In this document: piece by piece, positions 6,773-14,370 of the stretch
Position numbering within the stretch: the first letter of the stretch is position 1
Layout of the letters: each line of letters begins with the position of its first letter
NCBI GenBank assembly: GCA_009924885.1
Contig: RFQS01000003.1
Location: 1 to 24,839, forward strand
Direction: 5' to 3'
Length of the DNA: 24,839 nucleotides
Origin: Pseudomonadota bacterium
GTDB taxonomy: Bacteria > Cyanobacteriota > Vampirovibrionia > LMEP-6097
Position numbers and translations under genes: made by a program
The notes under the pieces: model-generated
The model's input: the letters and a program-made list of their open reading frames with translations, nothing else
Database searches by the model: none
Told to the model about the DNA's origin: nothing

Positions 6773-9442
6773 ATGATAAGTACTAGAGAAATAGAAGAAT
6801 CTATAAAGAAAATAACTGAGGCTCTAGATAAGGATAATTTCCCTTATGAATTCTTAGCCTCTTATAAGATTTCTCGATCCATGATTACTAGATTAAAGAA
6901 TAAAAACAATAATCTCTCTAAGATAGAGGGGGATGTACTGTATAAGAATAAATTCTTTTTTCGTTCAATAAACGATAATATCTACAATACCTTTCAGGCA
7001 GTAAAAAAAGACTCATCTATACTAAGACATAATCCTAGATTTATTTTCATCACTGACTTTCATAGATGTTTAGTAGAAGATATTAAGACAAATGAAAACA
7101 TAGATATAAGTTTTAGTGAGCTTCCTAAAAACTATAGTTTCTTTTTACCTCTTGCCAAAATTGAAAAGCATTCTAGCAAAGGAGAAAGTGAAGCTGACAT
7201 TAAAGCCGCTGAGCAAATGGCGAAAATGTTTGATGAACTGATGATTGATAATAAAGAGGAAAGTATCTCAGAGAACGACTTTAATCTATTTTTATCAAGA
7301 TTACTTTTTTGTTTTTTTGCAGAAGATACTGGTTTATTTGAAAAAGATTTGTTTAGTAAGATTTTATGGGAAAACACTAAAGAAGATGGTTCTGACCTTA
7401 ACGATTTTTTTACAGAGCTTTTTGAAGTTTTAAATATCGAATCTAGGAGTGAGTTTAGGTCTTGTTTCTCAAAATTTCCTTATGTAAATGGAGGGCTTTT
7501 TCAGGAAAGAATTAAACTTCCTAATTTTTCAAAAAAAACTAGAAAGATTATTTATGAATCTGCAAGTACACTTGAATGGTCAGAAATTAATCCTGATATT
7601 TTTGGTTCAATGATGCAAGCCGTAGTTAGAAAAGATAAGCGCTCCAAGCTAGGCATGCACTACACTTCAGTAGAGAATATCCATAAAGTTATAGATCCTT
7701 TATTCCTGAATGATTTGCGAGATGCTATTGATATGGCTAAGTCTGCTAGTAATCCAGGGAAATCTTTAAGGAAGCTACTTTCACGAATAAGGGAAATTAA
7801 GATCTTTGATCCAGCCTGTGGTTCAGGAAATTTTCTTATCATTACTTATAAAGAGTTAAGAAAGCTAGAAGATGAAATTCACGAAATCTTAGGGCAGATC
7901 CCAAATTCGTCAGGCATCTCCCTGCCTAATTTTTATGGAATTGAGGTAGATCCTTTTGCAGTACAGACCGCTAAACTTTCCCTCTGGATTGCTTATCATC
8001 AGATGAATTCAATATCCAATGATCTTTTAAACTCTTCTATTAAATCTTTACCGCTAAAAGATAGCGGCAATATAGTCTGTGCTAATGCCTGTAGGGTAGA
8101 CTGGGAGGATGTTTGCCCTAAAAAAAATGACGATGAGGAGATTTATATTATTGGGAATCCGCCTTATTTGGGGTCAAGGAACCAAGAAGCTAAGCATAAA
8201 GAAGATATTGAGCTTGTTTTATCCAGTATTGGTAATGGTTACAAAAAGCTTGATTACATAGCTTGTTGGTTTTTTAAAGCGATTAATATGATTGTTAATT
8301 ATGATGCTCGCAGTGCATTCGTTTCAACTAATTCTATTTGCCAAGGTGAACAAGTACCCATATTATGGAAGTACATATTTGAAAATCATGATGTTTGTAT
8401 TCACTTTGCTCATAAATCTTTTAAATGGATAAATAGTGCCAAAAATAATGCGGGGGTGACATGTATAATCATCGGTTTGTCTCAATTTGTCTCAATTGGT
8501 AATAGAAAATTAGTTTTATTTTGTGATAATCATCAAGCGAGTGTATCAAATATTAATCCATACCTAATAGCTTCATCAATAAAGTTCATAAAAAAGAGCT
8601 TAAGCCCTATTTCTCCATTGTTGAAAACTATGTCAAGTGGAAGTGAGCCTATTGAAAATGGTCATTTAATGATAGACAAAGACTCTTTGTTAATTATTCA
8701 GAGCGACCCAATTGCTAATAAATATATCAAAAAAGCCATCGGTTCGATTGAATTAATTAATAAAATTCCAAGATGGTGTTTTTGGATCGAAGACCATGAA
8801 ATTCATACTGCGAGGCAAAGCGTTTTAATTAATGAAAGGTTAGAAAAGATAAAACAATTCAGAAGTAAAAGTAGGCGTATGGCTACATCCAAGTATAGTG
8901 AATTTCCTCATAGATTTACATCAAGGACCTATAAAGCCAAAGAATCGATCGTTGTTCCAGTCGTATTTAGTGAAAGAAGAGAATATTTAATTTCAGACTT
9001 TGTTTCAAAAGATACTGTAGTTTTAAAATCAGCCCAAGTAATCTACGATCCACCAGTTTATATTTTCGGCATAATCTCTTCTCACATGCACATGGTCTGG
9101 GTCAGAGCTGTAGCTGGAAGATTAAAAACTGATATCAGATACTCCTCAGAGCTTTGCTATAACACATTTCCCTTCCCAGAAATAAATAACAAGCATAAAG
9201 AAGCTATCGAAAATATTTCCTATCGTATTTTAGATGCTAGAGCAGAATATCCCGAAAAGACTCTAGCAGAGCTTTACGATCCAGATAAAATGCCAGCTAA
9301 TCTCTTAGAAGCTCACAAGCATCTAGATGAAGCTATAGAGAAGTGTTACAGAGAAAGACCCTTTGAGTCAGATGAAGAGAGGCTAGAAGAGCTTTTTAAA
9401 CTTTATGAAAAAATGACCAAACAATTAACAGCAGTTAACTAA
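6773..9442 (+). CDS. MmeI-like class I SAM-dependent DNA adenine methyltransferase, nuclease motif apparently absent
   Basis: This probably methylates adenine in a specific DNA site to mark self DNA. In 889 residues I see: an N-terminal domain (1-140), a helical spacer (FLSRLLFCFFAEDTGLF, about 168-184; FPYVNGGLF; NPDIFGSMMQAVV), SAM-binding motif I FDPACGSGNFLI (about 344-355), YGIEVDPFAVQTAKLSLWIA and catalytic NPPY (about 461-464). A target-recognition region (about 600-800) includes PRWCFWIED and YNTFPFPE, with a helical C-terminus. In MmeI-type enzymes the N-terminal domain carries an E-x-K nuclease motif; here the matching strand reads LYKNKFFFRSIND, so cleavage in cis looks lost. Its 3' end overlaps darG by 18 nt, tail to tail. 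A Type IIG restriction enzyme is the alternative if a nuclease site was missed. Confidence 0.88.
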   Translation: MISTREIEESIKKITEALDKDNFPYEFLASYKISRSMITRLKNKNNNLSKIEGDVLYKNKFFFRSINDNIYNTFQAVKKDSSILRHNPRFIFITDFHRCLVEDIKTNENIDISFSELPKNYSFFLPLAKIEKHSSKGESEADIKAAEQMAKMFDELMIDNKEESISENDFNLFLSRLLFCFFAEDTGLFEKDLFSKILWENTKEDGSDLNDFFTELFEVLNIESRSEFRSCFSKFPYVNGGLFQERIKLPNFSKKTRKIIYESASTLEWSEINPDIFGSMMQAVVRKDKRSKLGMHYTSVENIHKVIDPLFLNDLRDAIDMAKSASNPGKSLRKLLSRIREIKIFDPACGSGNFLIITYKELRKLEDEIHEILGQIPNSSGISLPNFYGIEVDPFAVQTAKLSLWIAYHQMNSISNDLLNSSIKSLPLKDSGNIVCANACRVDWEDVCPKKNDDEEIYIIGNPPYLGSRNQEAKHKEDIELVLSSIGNGYKKLDYIACWFFKAINMIVNYDARSAFVSTNSICQGEQVPILWKYIFENHDVCIHFAHKSFKWINSAKNNAGVTCIIIGLSQFVSIGNRKLVLFCDNHQASVSNINPYLIASSIKFIKKSLSPISPLLKTMSSGSEPIENGHLMIDKDSLLIIQSDPIANKYIKKAIGSIELINKIPRWCFWIEDHEIHTARQSVLINERLEKIKQFRSKSRRMATSKYSEFPHRFTSRTYKAKESIVVPVVFSERREYLISDFVSKDTVVLKSAQVIYDPPVYIFGIISSHMHMVWVRAVAGRLKTDIRYSSELCYNTFPFPEINNKHKEAIENISYRILDARAEYPEKTLAELYDPDKMPANLLEAHKHLDEAIEKCYRERPFESDEERLEELFKLYEKMTKQLTAVN

Positions 9443-10453
9443 TCTCTCATAGGCAACTTTAATATCATATTCAGAAAATAAACTTTTCTTGCGCTCGCTC
9501 CAAGCCTGAACATACTCTGTGACAGCTTCTAAGGACTTAAGATCAGAATGCTTTAAAGCCCAGTGAACTGTAGAGAGCAGCTCCATATTATAAGGAGTTT
9601 CAAAGCCTCTAATTATGTTTTGGACTTTCTGAATTCCTGTCAGTGCTTCTGGATTTCCTGTTAAAACTTTTTCTGCAAGTTCTAATCCTAAGTCAAGAAT
9701 TTCAATCTCTGATTGGGCTTTGTCGTTGTCGCCAGTACCTCTAATATAGTGTCCTTCCATGTCATTTAAGGTATGTCTTAAATTATCAGCATAAGGACCG
9801 AAGTGATGTTTTTGGAACCTGAGTTTGGAAAATTCTGCTAATCCAGCCTCCTTAGCAAAATAACAGAGTTTCTGGATTTCTAATTTACTTAGCTTATACT
9901 CTAACTGTCTATATAAAGTCATCAATTTAATTAATACAGCTCTTGATATAGTCATCTGTGGCTGAGTATGATTGATTGGAATTTCATAGACATTCGGAGA
10001 ATATGGAATATACAGAATAATTTCTGTATCTAAGTCGAGAAGATATTTATAGATTAAATCTTTTACTGAATCCCACTCCAGCCCACCATTGCCACAACCT
10101 AACGGTGGAACAGCGATAGACTTTATCTTATATTCTTCTATTATACGCTTTAGATCACTAAGTCCTGAATCGATGTATTCAAGCCTAGAATTATCTTTCC
10201 AGTGATCTTTAGTCGGAAAATTAATAATATATCTAGGATTATTTTCAAAGAAACCCAAATCAAAAACTAGATTAGAGCCTATGCTCATATATTTCAAGTC
10301 GCAGGCTTTTTTATACTTCAAAAAATTACTCGGCCATTTTTTTTTGAACTGCAAGGCGATTCCTTTGCCCATCACCCCAACACAATTAACAGTGTTTATT
10401 AATGCTTCGCACTTAGAATCTAATAAGTTACCCTGTACTTCTTTTATCGGCAT
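9425..10453 (-). CDS. darG: DarG antitoxin: macrodomain DNA ADP-ribosylglycohydrolase with Panacea-like C-terminus
   Basis: This removes ADP-ribose from DNA modified by DarT and probably also binds the toxin directly. The macrodomain covers about residues 1-155, with VQGNLLDSKCEALINTVNC, the substrate loop GVMGKGIALQFK (about 26-37) and PPLGCGNGGLEW (about 117-128). The 342-residue length matches full-length DarG. The C-terminal half, ISRAVLIKLMTLYRQL, LEIQKLCYFAKEAG and HHFGPYADNLRHTLNDMEG, resembles the SocA/DUF4065 (Panacea) antitoxin fold, known to neutralise toxins by binding. It lies 9 nt downstream of darT in the same operon, with no clear ribosome binding site. The 3' end overlaps the methyltransferase gene. 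Confident from combined domain order and the darT neighbour. Confidence 0.93.
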   Translation of the reverse strand: MPIKEVQGNLLDSKCEALINTVNCVGVMGKGIALQFKKKWPSNFLKYKKACDLKYMSIGSNLVFDLGFFENNPRYIINFPTKDHWKDNSRLEYIDSGLSDLKRIIEEYKIKSIAVPPLGCGNGGLEWDSVKDLIYKYLLDLDTEIILYIPYSPNVYEIPINHTQPQMTISRAVLIKLMTLYRQLEYKLSKLEIQKLCYFAKEAGLAEFSKLRFQKHHFGPYADNLRHTLNDMEGHYIRGTGDNDKAQSEIEILDLGLELAEKVLTGNPEALTGIQKVQNIIRGFETPYNMELLSTVHWALKHSDLKSLEAVTEYVQAWSERKKSLFSEYDIKVAYERLVNCC

Positions 10454-10462
10454 AGCAAATAT

Positions 10463-11140
10463 CTAAAAATAAAAATCCTTATTAGCCCTTACTTTTATAC
10501 TACTATCTACCATTTTAGCTTTGACGATATCACATCGTCTATCATCAAAAGTAATAATTTCTTCAATTAGATCAAGAGCTAACTCTTTATAGACTAAGAA
10601 TTCAGCTTGTCTTAATTCTTTTCTTTTCACCCAGAGAGGCTTTTTATAATTATTTTCATTCTGCCAATATTTTGAAAAGCCTCCACAGAGCGGCTCTTCA
10701 AAGAAAATTTCCCATTTAATATTGTTGATATCATCAGGTCTATAGAAACAGCGGGCATTTGCTAAAACAGGGTGCATGTCATAAAAAACACATTGAACTC
10801 CTTTATCTATAATTCTTTGAATAGAACTGATTAAATAAATGATTTGCTCTTGAGCAATAGAACCCTCGTGGCGAGTTTCTTTATTAGCATAAAGCATTGG
10901 AGATCTAGGTGCAAAATAGAAAGGCACGTAATCATGTAGAGTGCCATAGGGTGGATGATTAATACTAATTTGACTACGTCTACTCTGCACATCATTATTA
11001 GCAATGCTTTTAAAATCAATTTCTCTCAAATAGTTTAAAGCTAATAGCTTAGAGTATTTCAAGATGCTATCCAAATTCAATATCGAAGTGATATGAAAGA
11101 TCGGTGTTTTTCTAATATGTTCTTCTGGTCTGATATTCAC
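10463..11140 (-). CDS. darT: DarT toxin: sequence-specific DNA ADP-ribosyltransferase
   Basis: Using NAD+, DarT enzymes ADP-ribosylate bases in single-stranded DNA, blocking replication. Family members act in phage defence as the toxin of DarTG. The 225-residue protein has the DUF4433/DarT pattern: PIFHITSILNLDSIL (NAD-binding His at 16), QSRRSQI (about 52-58), the family block YVPFYFAPRSPMLY (71-84), CVFYDMHPV and RQAEFLVYKEL with the presumed catalytic Glu at 180. The start is GTG at 11140; GAGG lies 4 nt before it, so translation may be weak, which would suit a toxin. It is first in the operon, before darG, and is divergent from the helicase. The TATAGT at 11171-11176 (minus) is a possible -10. 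No disrupted residue is evident, so the toxin looks active. Confidence 0.93.
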   Translation of the reverse strand: MNIRPEEHIRKTPIFHITSILNLDSILKYSKLLALNYLREIDFKSIANNDVQSRRSQISINHPPYGTLHDYVPFYFAPRSPMLYANKETRHEGSIAQEQIIYLISSIQRIIDKGVQCVFYDMHPVLANARCFYRPDDINNIKWEIFFEEPLCGGFSKYWQNENNYKKPLWVKRKELRQAEFLVYKELALDLIEEIITFDDRRCDIVKAKMVDSSIKVRANKDFYF

Positions 11141-11190
11141 AAAACCTCTTTTCTTCCAAACTAATTAAAAACTATACAAACCACAGCACC

Positions 11191-11227
11191 CTTACTTTTG
11201 TAAGCTTGGTAAATTTGCTAAGCTTAC
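11191..11227. repeat. Inverted and direct repeat cluster between darT and the helicase gene
   Basis: CTTAC (11191-11195) pairs with GTAAG (11200-11204). GTAAGCTT (11200-11207) is repeated in inverted form as AAGCTTAC (11220-11227). TAAGCTT also appears as a direct repeat at 11201 and 11219, 18 bp apart, nearly two helical turns. The cluster sits between the divergent promoters and looks like a dimeric-regulator operator. Confidence 0.5.
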
Positions 11228-11241
11228 TAACCTTTATGTTT

Positions 11242-11247
11242 TAGAAT
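11242..11247 (+). promoter_or_regulatory. Putative -10 of the SF2 helicase gene
   Basis: TAGAAT ends exactly 7 nt before the ATG at 11255, the same hexamer and distance as at tsaD. No Shine-Dalgarno sequence is present. The -35 position falls inside the repeat cluster. Confidence 0.4.
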
Positions 11248-11254
11248 TAATTTA

Positions 11255-13186
11255 ATGCCAGATTTCGTAAAAGTAGATTATGAACAAACCAAAGATAGTA
11301 CTAAAACTAATGAACTTGGCATGCGTGAAATGCAAGCTAAAGCCTATGCGGAAAGGAATCGTCAGTATCTTCTATTAAAAGCACCTCCAGCTTGTGGTAA
11401 ATCAAGAGCCTTGATGTTTATTGCTTTAGACAAGCTTTTTAAGCAAGGTATTAAAAAAGTTATAGTTACAGTTCCCGAAACGGCGATAGGTTCATCATTT
11501 AAATCAACAAAGCTTACCGATAGTGGTTTCTGGGCAGATTGGCTCGTGAATGACAAATACAATCTATGTTTACCTGGTATTGATACTAAAAAAGTTGAAA
11601 AGTTTCAAGAATTTTTAAATTCTGACACAGAGAAAATACTTCTTTGTGCTCATGCGACTTTTAGAAATGCCTATTCCATTTTAGATGCAGAACTTTTGGA
11701 TAATTGTTTAATTGCTATTGATGAGTTTCATCATGTTTCGGCTGATCCTAATAATAATCAGCTAGGGGAACACATCCGTGAAATAATACAGCGGGATAAA
11801 TCTCATATTTTAGCGATGACAGGTTCCTATTTTAGGGGAGATGCTGTGCCGATCTTGAGTCCTGCCGAGGAACAGCTTTTCACCAAAGTTACATATACCT
11901 ACTATGAACAGCTCAATGGGTATGAGTATTTAAAATCTTTAGGGCTAGGTTATCATTTTTACCAAGGCAGATATCTAGATGCCATTAATGAAGTATTAGA
12001 TACAAACAAAAAAACTATTATTCATATTCCTAATGTAAATTCAGCTGAGTCTACAAGAGATAAAGCAGAAGAGGTCGGAATCATTATTGATAATATCGGA
12101 GAGATCGAAAAAGAAGATCCAGAAACTGGTTTGATTTATGTCAAACGAAGAATTGATGGGAAAGTCATTAAAGTTGCAGATTTAGTAAATGATGATCCCA
12201 AAGCAAGAGATAAAATAAAAAGCTTCCTTTATAAAATCAGTTCAGCAGATGATCTTGATATTATTATCGCTTTAGGTATGGCTAAAGAAGGTTTTGACTG
12301 GGAGTTTTGCGAACATGCACTCACTATCGGTTATCGTAATTCTCATACAGAAGTTATACAGATCATTGGAAGATGCACTAGAGATAGTAATAATAAAATT
12401 CACGCTCAGTTTACTAATTTAATCGCTCAGCCTGATGCTGAGGATTCAGAAGTTAAAATAGCCGTTAATAATGTCCTTAAAGCTATTTCTTGTTCTCTGC
12501 TCATGGAGCAGGTTCTAGCACCAAAATTTTATTTTAAAACAAAGAAAATAGAAGATGATAAATCCTCTGGTCAGCGTATATTTATTAAAGGTTTTAAAGA
12601 ACCAAGTACAGAAAGGGTTAAGCAAATTTGTGAAACAGATCTTCAAGATCTAAAAGCTTCAATTATGCAAAATGATCTTATTGTCAAAGCCATTCCTGGA
12701 ACTGTTCCTGCGGAAACAATTAACAAAAATTTGATACCTAGAATCATTAGAGAAATTTATCCTGATTTAAATAACGATGAAGTGGAAGAACTAAGACAGC
12801 ACGTAGTTGCAGATGCTGTAATTAAAAAAAGTACTATTAATGAAGCTGGAGATAATACTAAATTTATAACTATGGCAAATAGATTTATTAATATTGATGA
12901 ATTGAATATTGATTTAATTGATCAAATTAATCCTTTTCAAAAAGCTTATGAAATTCTTTCTAAATCAATTACAGCAAGAATGTTAAAGGTCATCAGAGAT
13001 ACTATAGATACTACAAGAATTGATATTGAGCCAGAAGAAGCTATAGCACTGGCTCCTAAGTTGAAGCAATTTGTAGAAGAGCAAGGAAGAGAGCCAGAGA
13101 TTCAATCTATAGATCCCTTTGAAAGACGTCTTGCTGAAGTAAGATTGTATATAATTAATCAAAAACGCAAGCATGGACTAGGATAG
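11255..13186 (+). CDS. SF2 DExH-box helicase of the defence island
   Basis: This is an ATP-driven DNA translocase or helicase, probably the motor of a restriction-like complex. The 643-residue protein has a Q-like motif GMREMQAKAY (22-31), a Walker A variant APPACGKS (43-50), DEFH (156-159), MTGSY (188-192), then motif V GMAKEGFDWEF (about 339-349) and motif VI QIIGRCTRD (about 368-376). This resembles Type III Res or Type I HsdR motor domains without a fused endonuclease. Residues 606-643 (GREPEIQSIDPFERRLAEVR) match a module near the N-terminus of the next gene. The GIY-YIG gene starts 5 nt after its stop, so they form an operon and likely a complex. Function in defence is inferred from context. 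Confidence 0.88.
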   Translation: MPDFVKVDYEQTKDSTKTNELGMREMQAKAYAERNRQYLLLKAPPACGKSRALMFIALDKLFKQGIKKVIVTVPETAIGSSFKSTKLTDSGFWADWLVNDKYNLCLPGIDTKKVEKFQEFLNSDTEKILLCAHATFRNAYSILDAELLDNCLIAIDEFHHVSADPNNNQLGEHIREIIQRDKSHILAMTGSYFRGDAVPILSPAEEQLFTKVTYTYYEQLNGYEYLKSLGLGYHFYQGRYLDAINEVLDTNKKTIIHIPNVNSAESTRDKAEEVGIIIDNIGEIEKEDPETGLIYVKRRIDGKVIKVADLVNDDPKARDKIKSFLYKISSADDLDIIIALGMAKEGFDWEFCEHALTIGYRNSHTEVIQIIGRCTRDSNNKIHAQFTNLIAQPDAEDSEVKIAVNNVLKAISCSLLMEQVLAPKFYFKTKKIEDDKSSGQRIFIKGFKEPSTERVKQICETDLQDLKASIMQNDLIVKAIPGTVPAETINKNLIPRIIREIYPDLNNDEVEELRQHVVADAVIKKSTINEAGDNTKFITMANRFINIDELNIDLIDQINPFQKAYEILSKSITARMLKVIRDTIDTTRIDIEPEEAIALAPKLKQFVEEQGREPEIQSIDPFERRLAEVRLYIINQKRKHGLG

Positions 13187-13191
13187 AACGA

Positions 13192-14370
13192 ATGGACATG
13201 AATAAAGAAGATCTTTTAAAAATTCTAGCCGAAGATGATCTTGGGATTTTCGATGCTAAACCTAAAAACTCCATTAATACTAATATAGACTCTAAATTAG
13301 TAGATAGCTTTGAAGAGATTATTAATTTTTATGAAACGAATCATAGGCTACCAGAGAAATCTAAAGATCCACTTGAGAGAAGATTGAGTATTAGCTTAGA
13401 TTCAATACTCAAAGACCCTAAGAAAAGAGAAGCTTTGAATGATTATGATAAGTATAAGTGGTTTACTGAGATAAAAGAAGAATCCCTAAATGCTACTTTA
13501 TCAAATGATCAGATTCAGATTTTTGATGAGGATGATTTAGATATCTTTAACTTAAAACACGTTCCTCATAAGACTTTGGTAAGGCCAGAATATGTAGCCA
13601 AAAGAAAAGCTTGTAAAGATTTTGATAAGTATAGAAACTTATTTATTGATTGCCATCGTGAATTAAAAGCGGGTTTAAGAACTTTAGAAAAATTCTCTAG
13701 TGAGCAAAGCGGTATTAAAGCAGAATGCTTTTACGTACTTCGAGGAGTTTTATTATATGTCGTAGAAATCGGACAGAGAGAGAAATCCAATGATAAATTC
13801 AATGCTCGCTTAAAGTGCATTTTTGAAAATGGTACAGAATCCGATATGCTGTTAAGATCCCTAGCTACAGAACTTTATAAGCATAATGGTAGGAGAGTCA
13901 GTTCCAGGCTAGATATTCAAAATACTTTTAATGAAGATCTCGAAAAGGCGACTGGTTACATTTATGTTCTTAGATCTTTATCTACAGATGATAGAATTAA
14001 GTCCTACCGCCATCTTCATAAAATAGGCTTCACTAATAATCCAGTAGATCGCCGTATAAATTATGCAGATAAAGATCCCACATTTTTATCATCTAAAATT
14101 AGCTTAGCTGCGTCATATAAGTGTTTTAATCTAAAACCTAATGCTCTTGAAAATTTAGTTCATACTTTTTTAACTAAAGCACGCTTAGATATTGAGATTC
14201 TAGATGATAATGGAGCTATTTATAGACCTAGAGAATGGTTTTCAGTACCGTTTGAAATTATTAATCAAACAGTTAACTTAATTTTAAATGGACAAATTAC
14301 TTATTATGATTACGATCATGTTAATGAAGCCATTGTTTTAAGAAATTCATCTTCAGATGACTTCTTCTAA
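13192..14370 (+). CDS. GIY-YIG nuclease-domain protein (T5orf172/MUG113-like) paired with the helicase
   Basis: This is a probable DNA endonuclease subunit. In 392 residues: an acidic start (EDDLGIFDAK, 14-23), the module shared with the helicase C-terminus (HRLPEKSKDPLERRLS, 51-66), a second acidic copy EDDLDIFNLKHVP, a central block with CKDFDKYRNLFIDCHREL and ARLKCIFENGTESDMLLRSL, and a C-terminal GIY-YIG domain from about 255. That domain shows GYIYVLRS, KIGFTNNPVDRRI with the catalytic Arg region, and ALENLVHTF with a candidate metal-binding Glu, ending REWFSVPFEIINQ. AGGA lies 8 nt before the ATG, so translation probably couples to the helicase gene. Its last 18 nt overlap recO tail to tail. 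The nuclease residues appear intact. Confidence 0.85.
   Translation: MDMNKEDLLKILAEDDLGIFDAKPKNSINTNIDSKLVDSFEEIINFYETNHRLPEKSKDPLERRLSISLDSILKDPKKREALNDYDKYKWFTEIKEESLNATLSNDQIQIFDEDDLDIFNLKHVPHKTLVRPEYVAKRKACKDFDKYRNLFIDCHRELKAGLRTLEKFSSEQSGIKAECFYVLRGVLLYVVEIGQREKSNDKFNARLKCIFENGTESDMLLRSLATELYKHNGRRVSSRLDIQNTFNEDLEKATGYIYVLRSLSTDDRIKSYRHLHKIGFTNNPVDRRINYADKDPTFLSSKISLAASYKCFNLKPNALENLVHTFLTKARLDIEILDDNGAIYRPREWFSVPFEIINQTVNLILNGQITYYDYDHVNEAIVLRNSSSDDFF

Noticed and set aside
7132..7842. Three short ORFs overlapping the methyltransferase gene (7132-7377 -, 7245-7433 +, 7660-7842 -)
   Set aside because: All lie in other frames of a gene with clear methyltransferase motifs and have no start signals of their own.
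10281..11019. ORFs at 10281-10466 (+) and 10831-11019 (-)
   Set aside because: Out-of-frame shadows of darG and darT.
11362..13174. Minus-strand ORFs at 11362-11562 and 12983-13174
   Set aside because: Antisense to conserved helicase coding sequence with no supporting signals.
6773..14370. BREX or DISARM system
   Set aside because: No PglZ, BrxC/BrxL, DrmA/DrmB or PLD-nuclease gene is present; only the methyltransferase and helicase would fit loosely.
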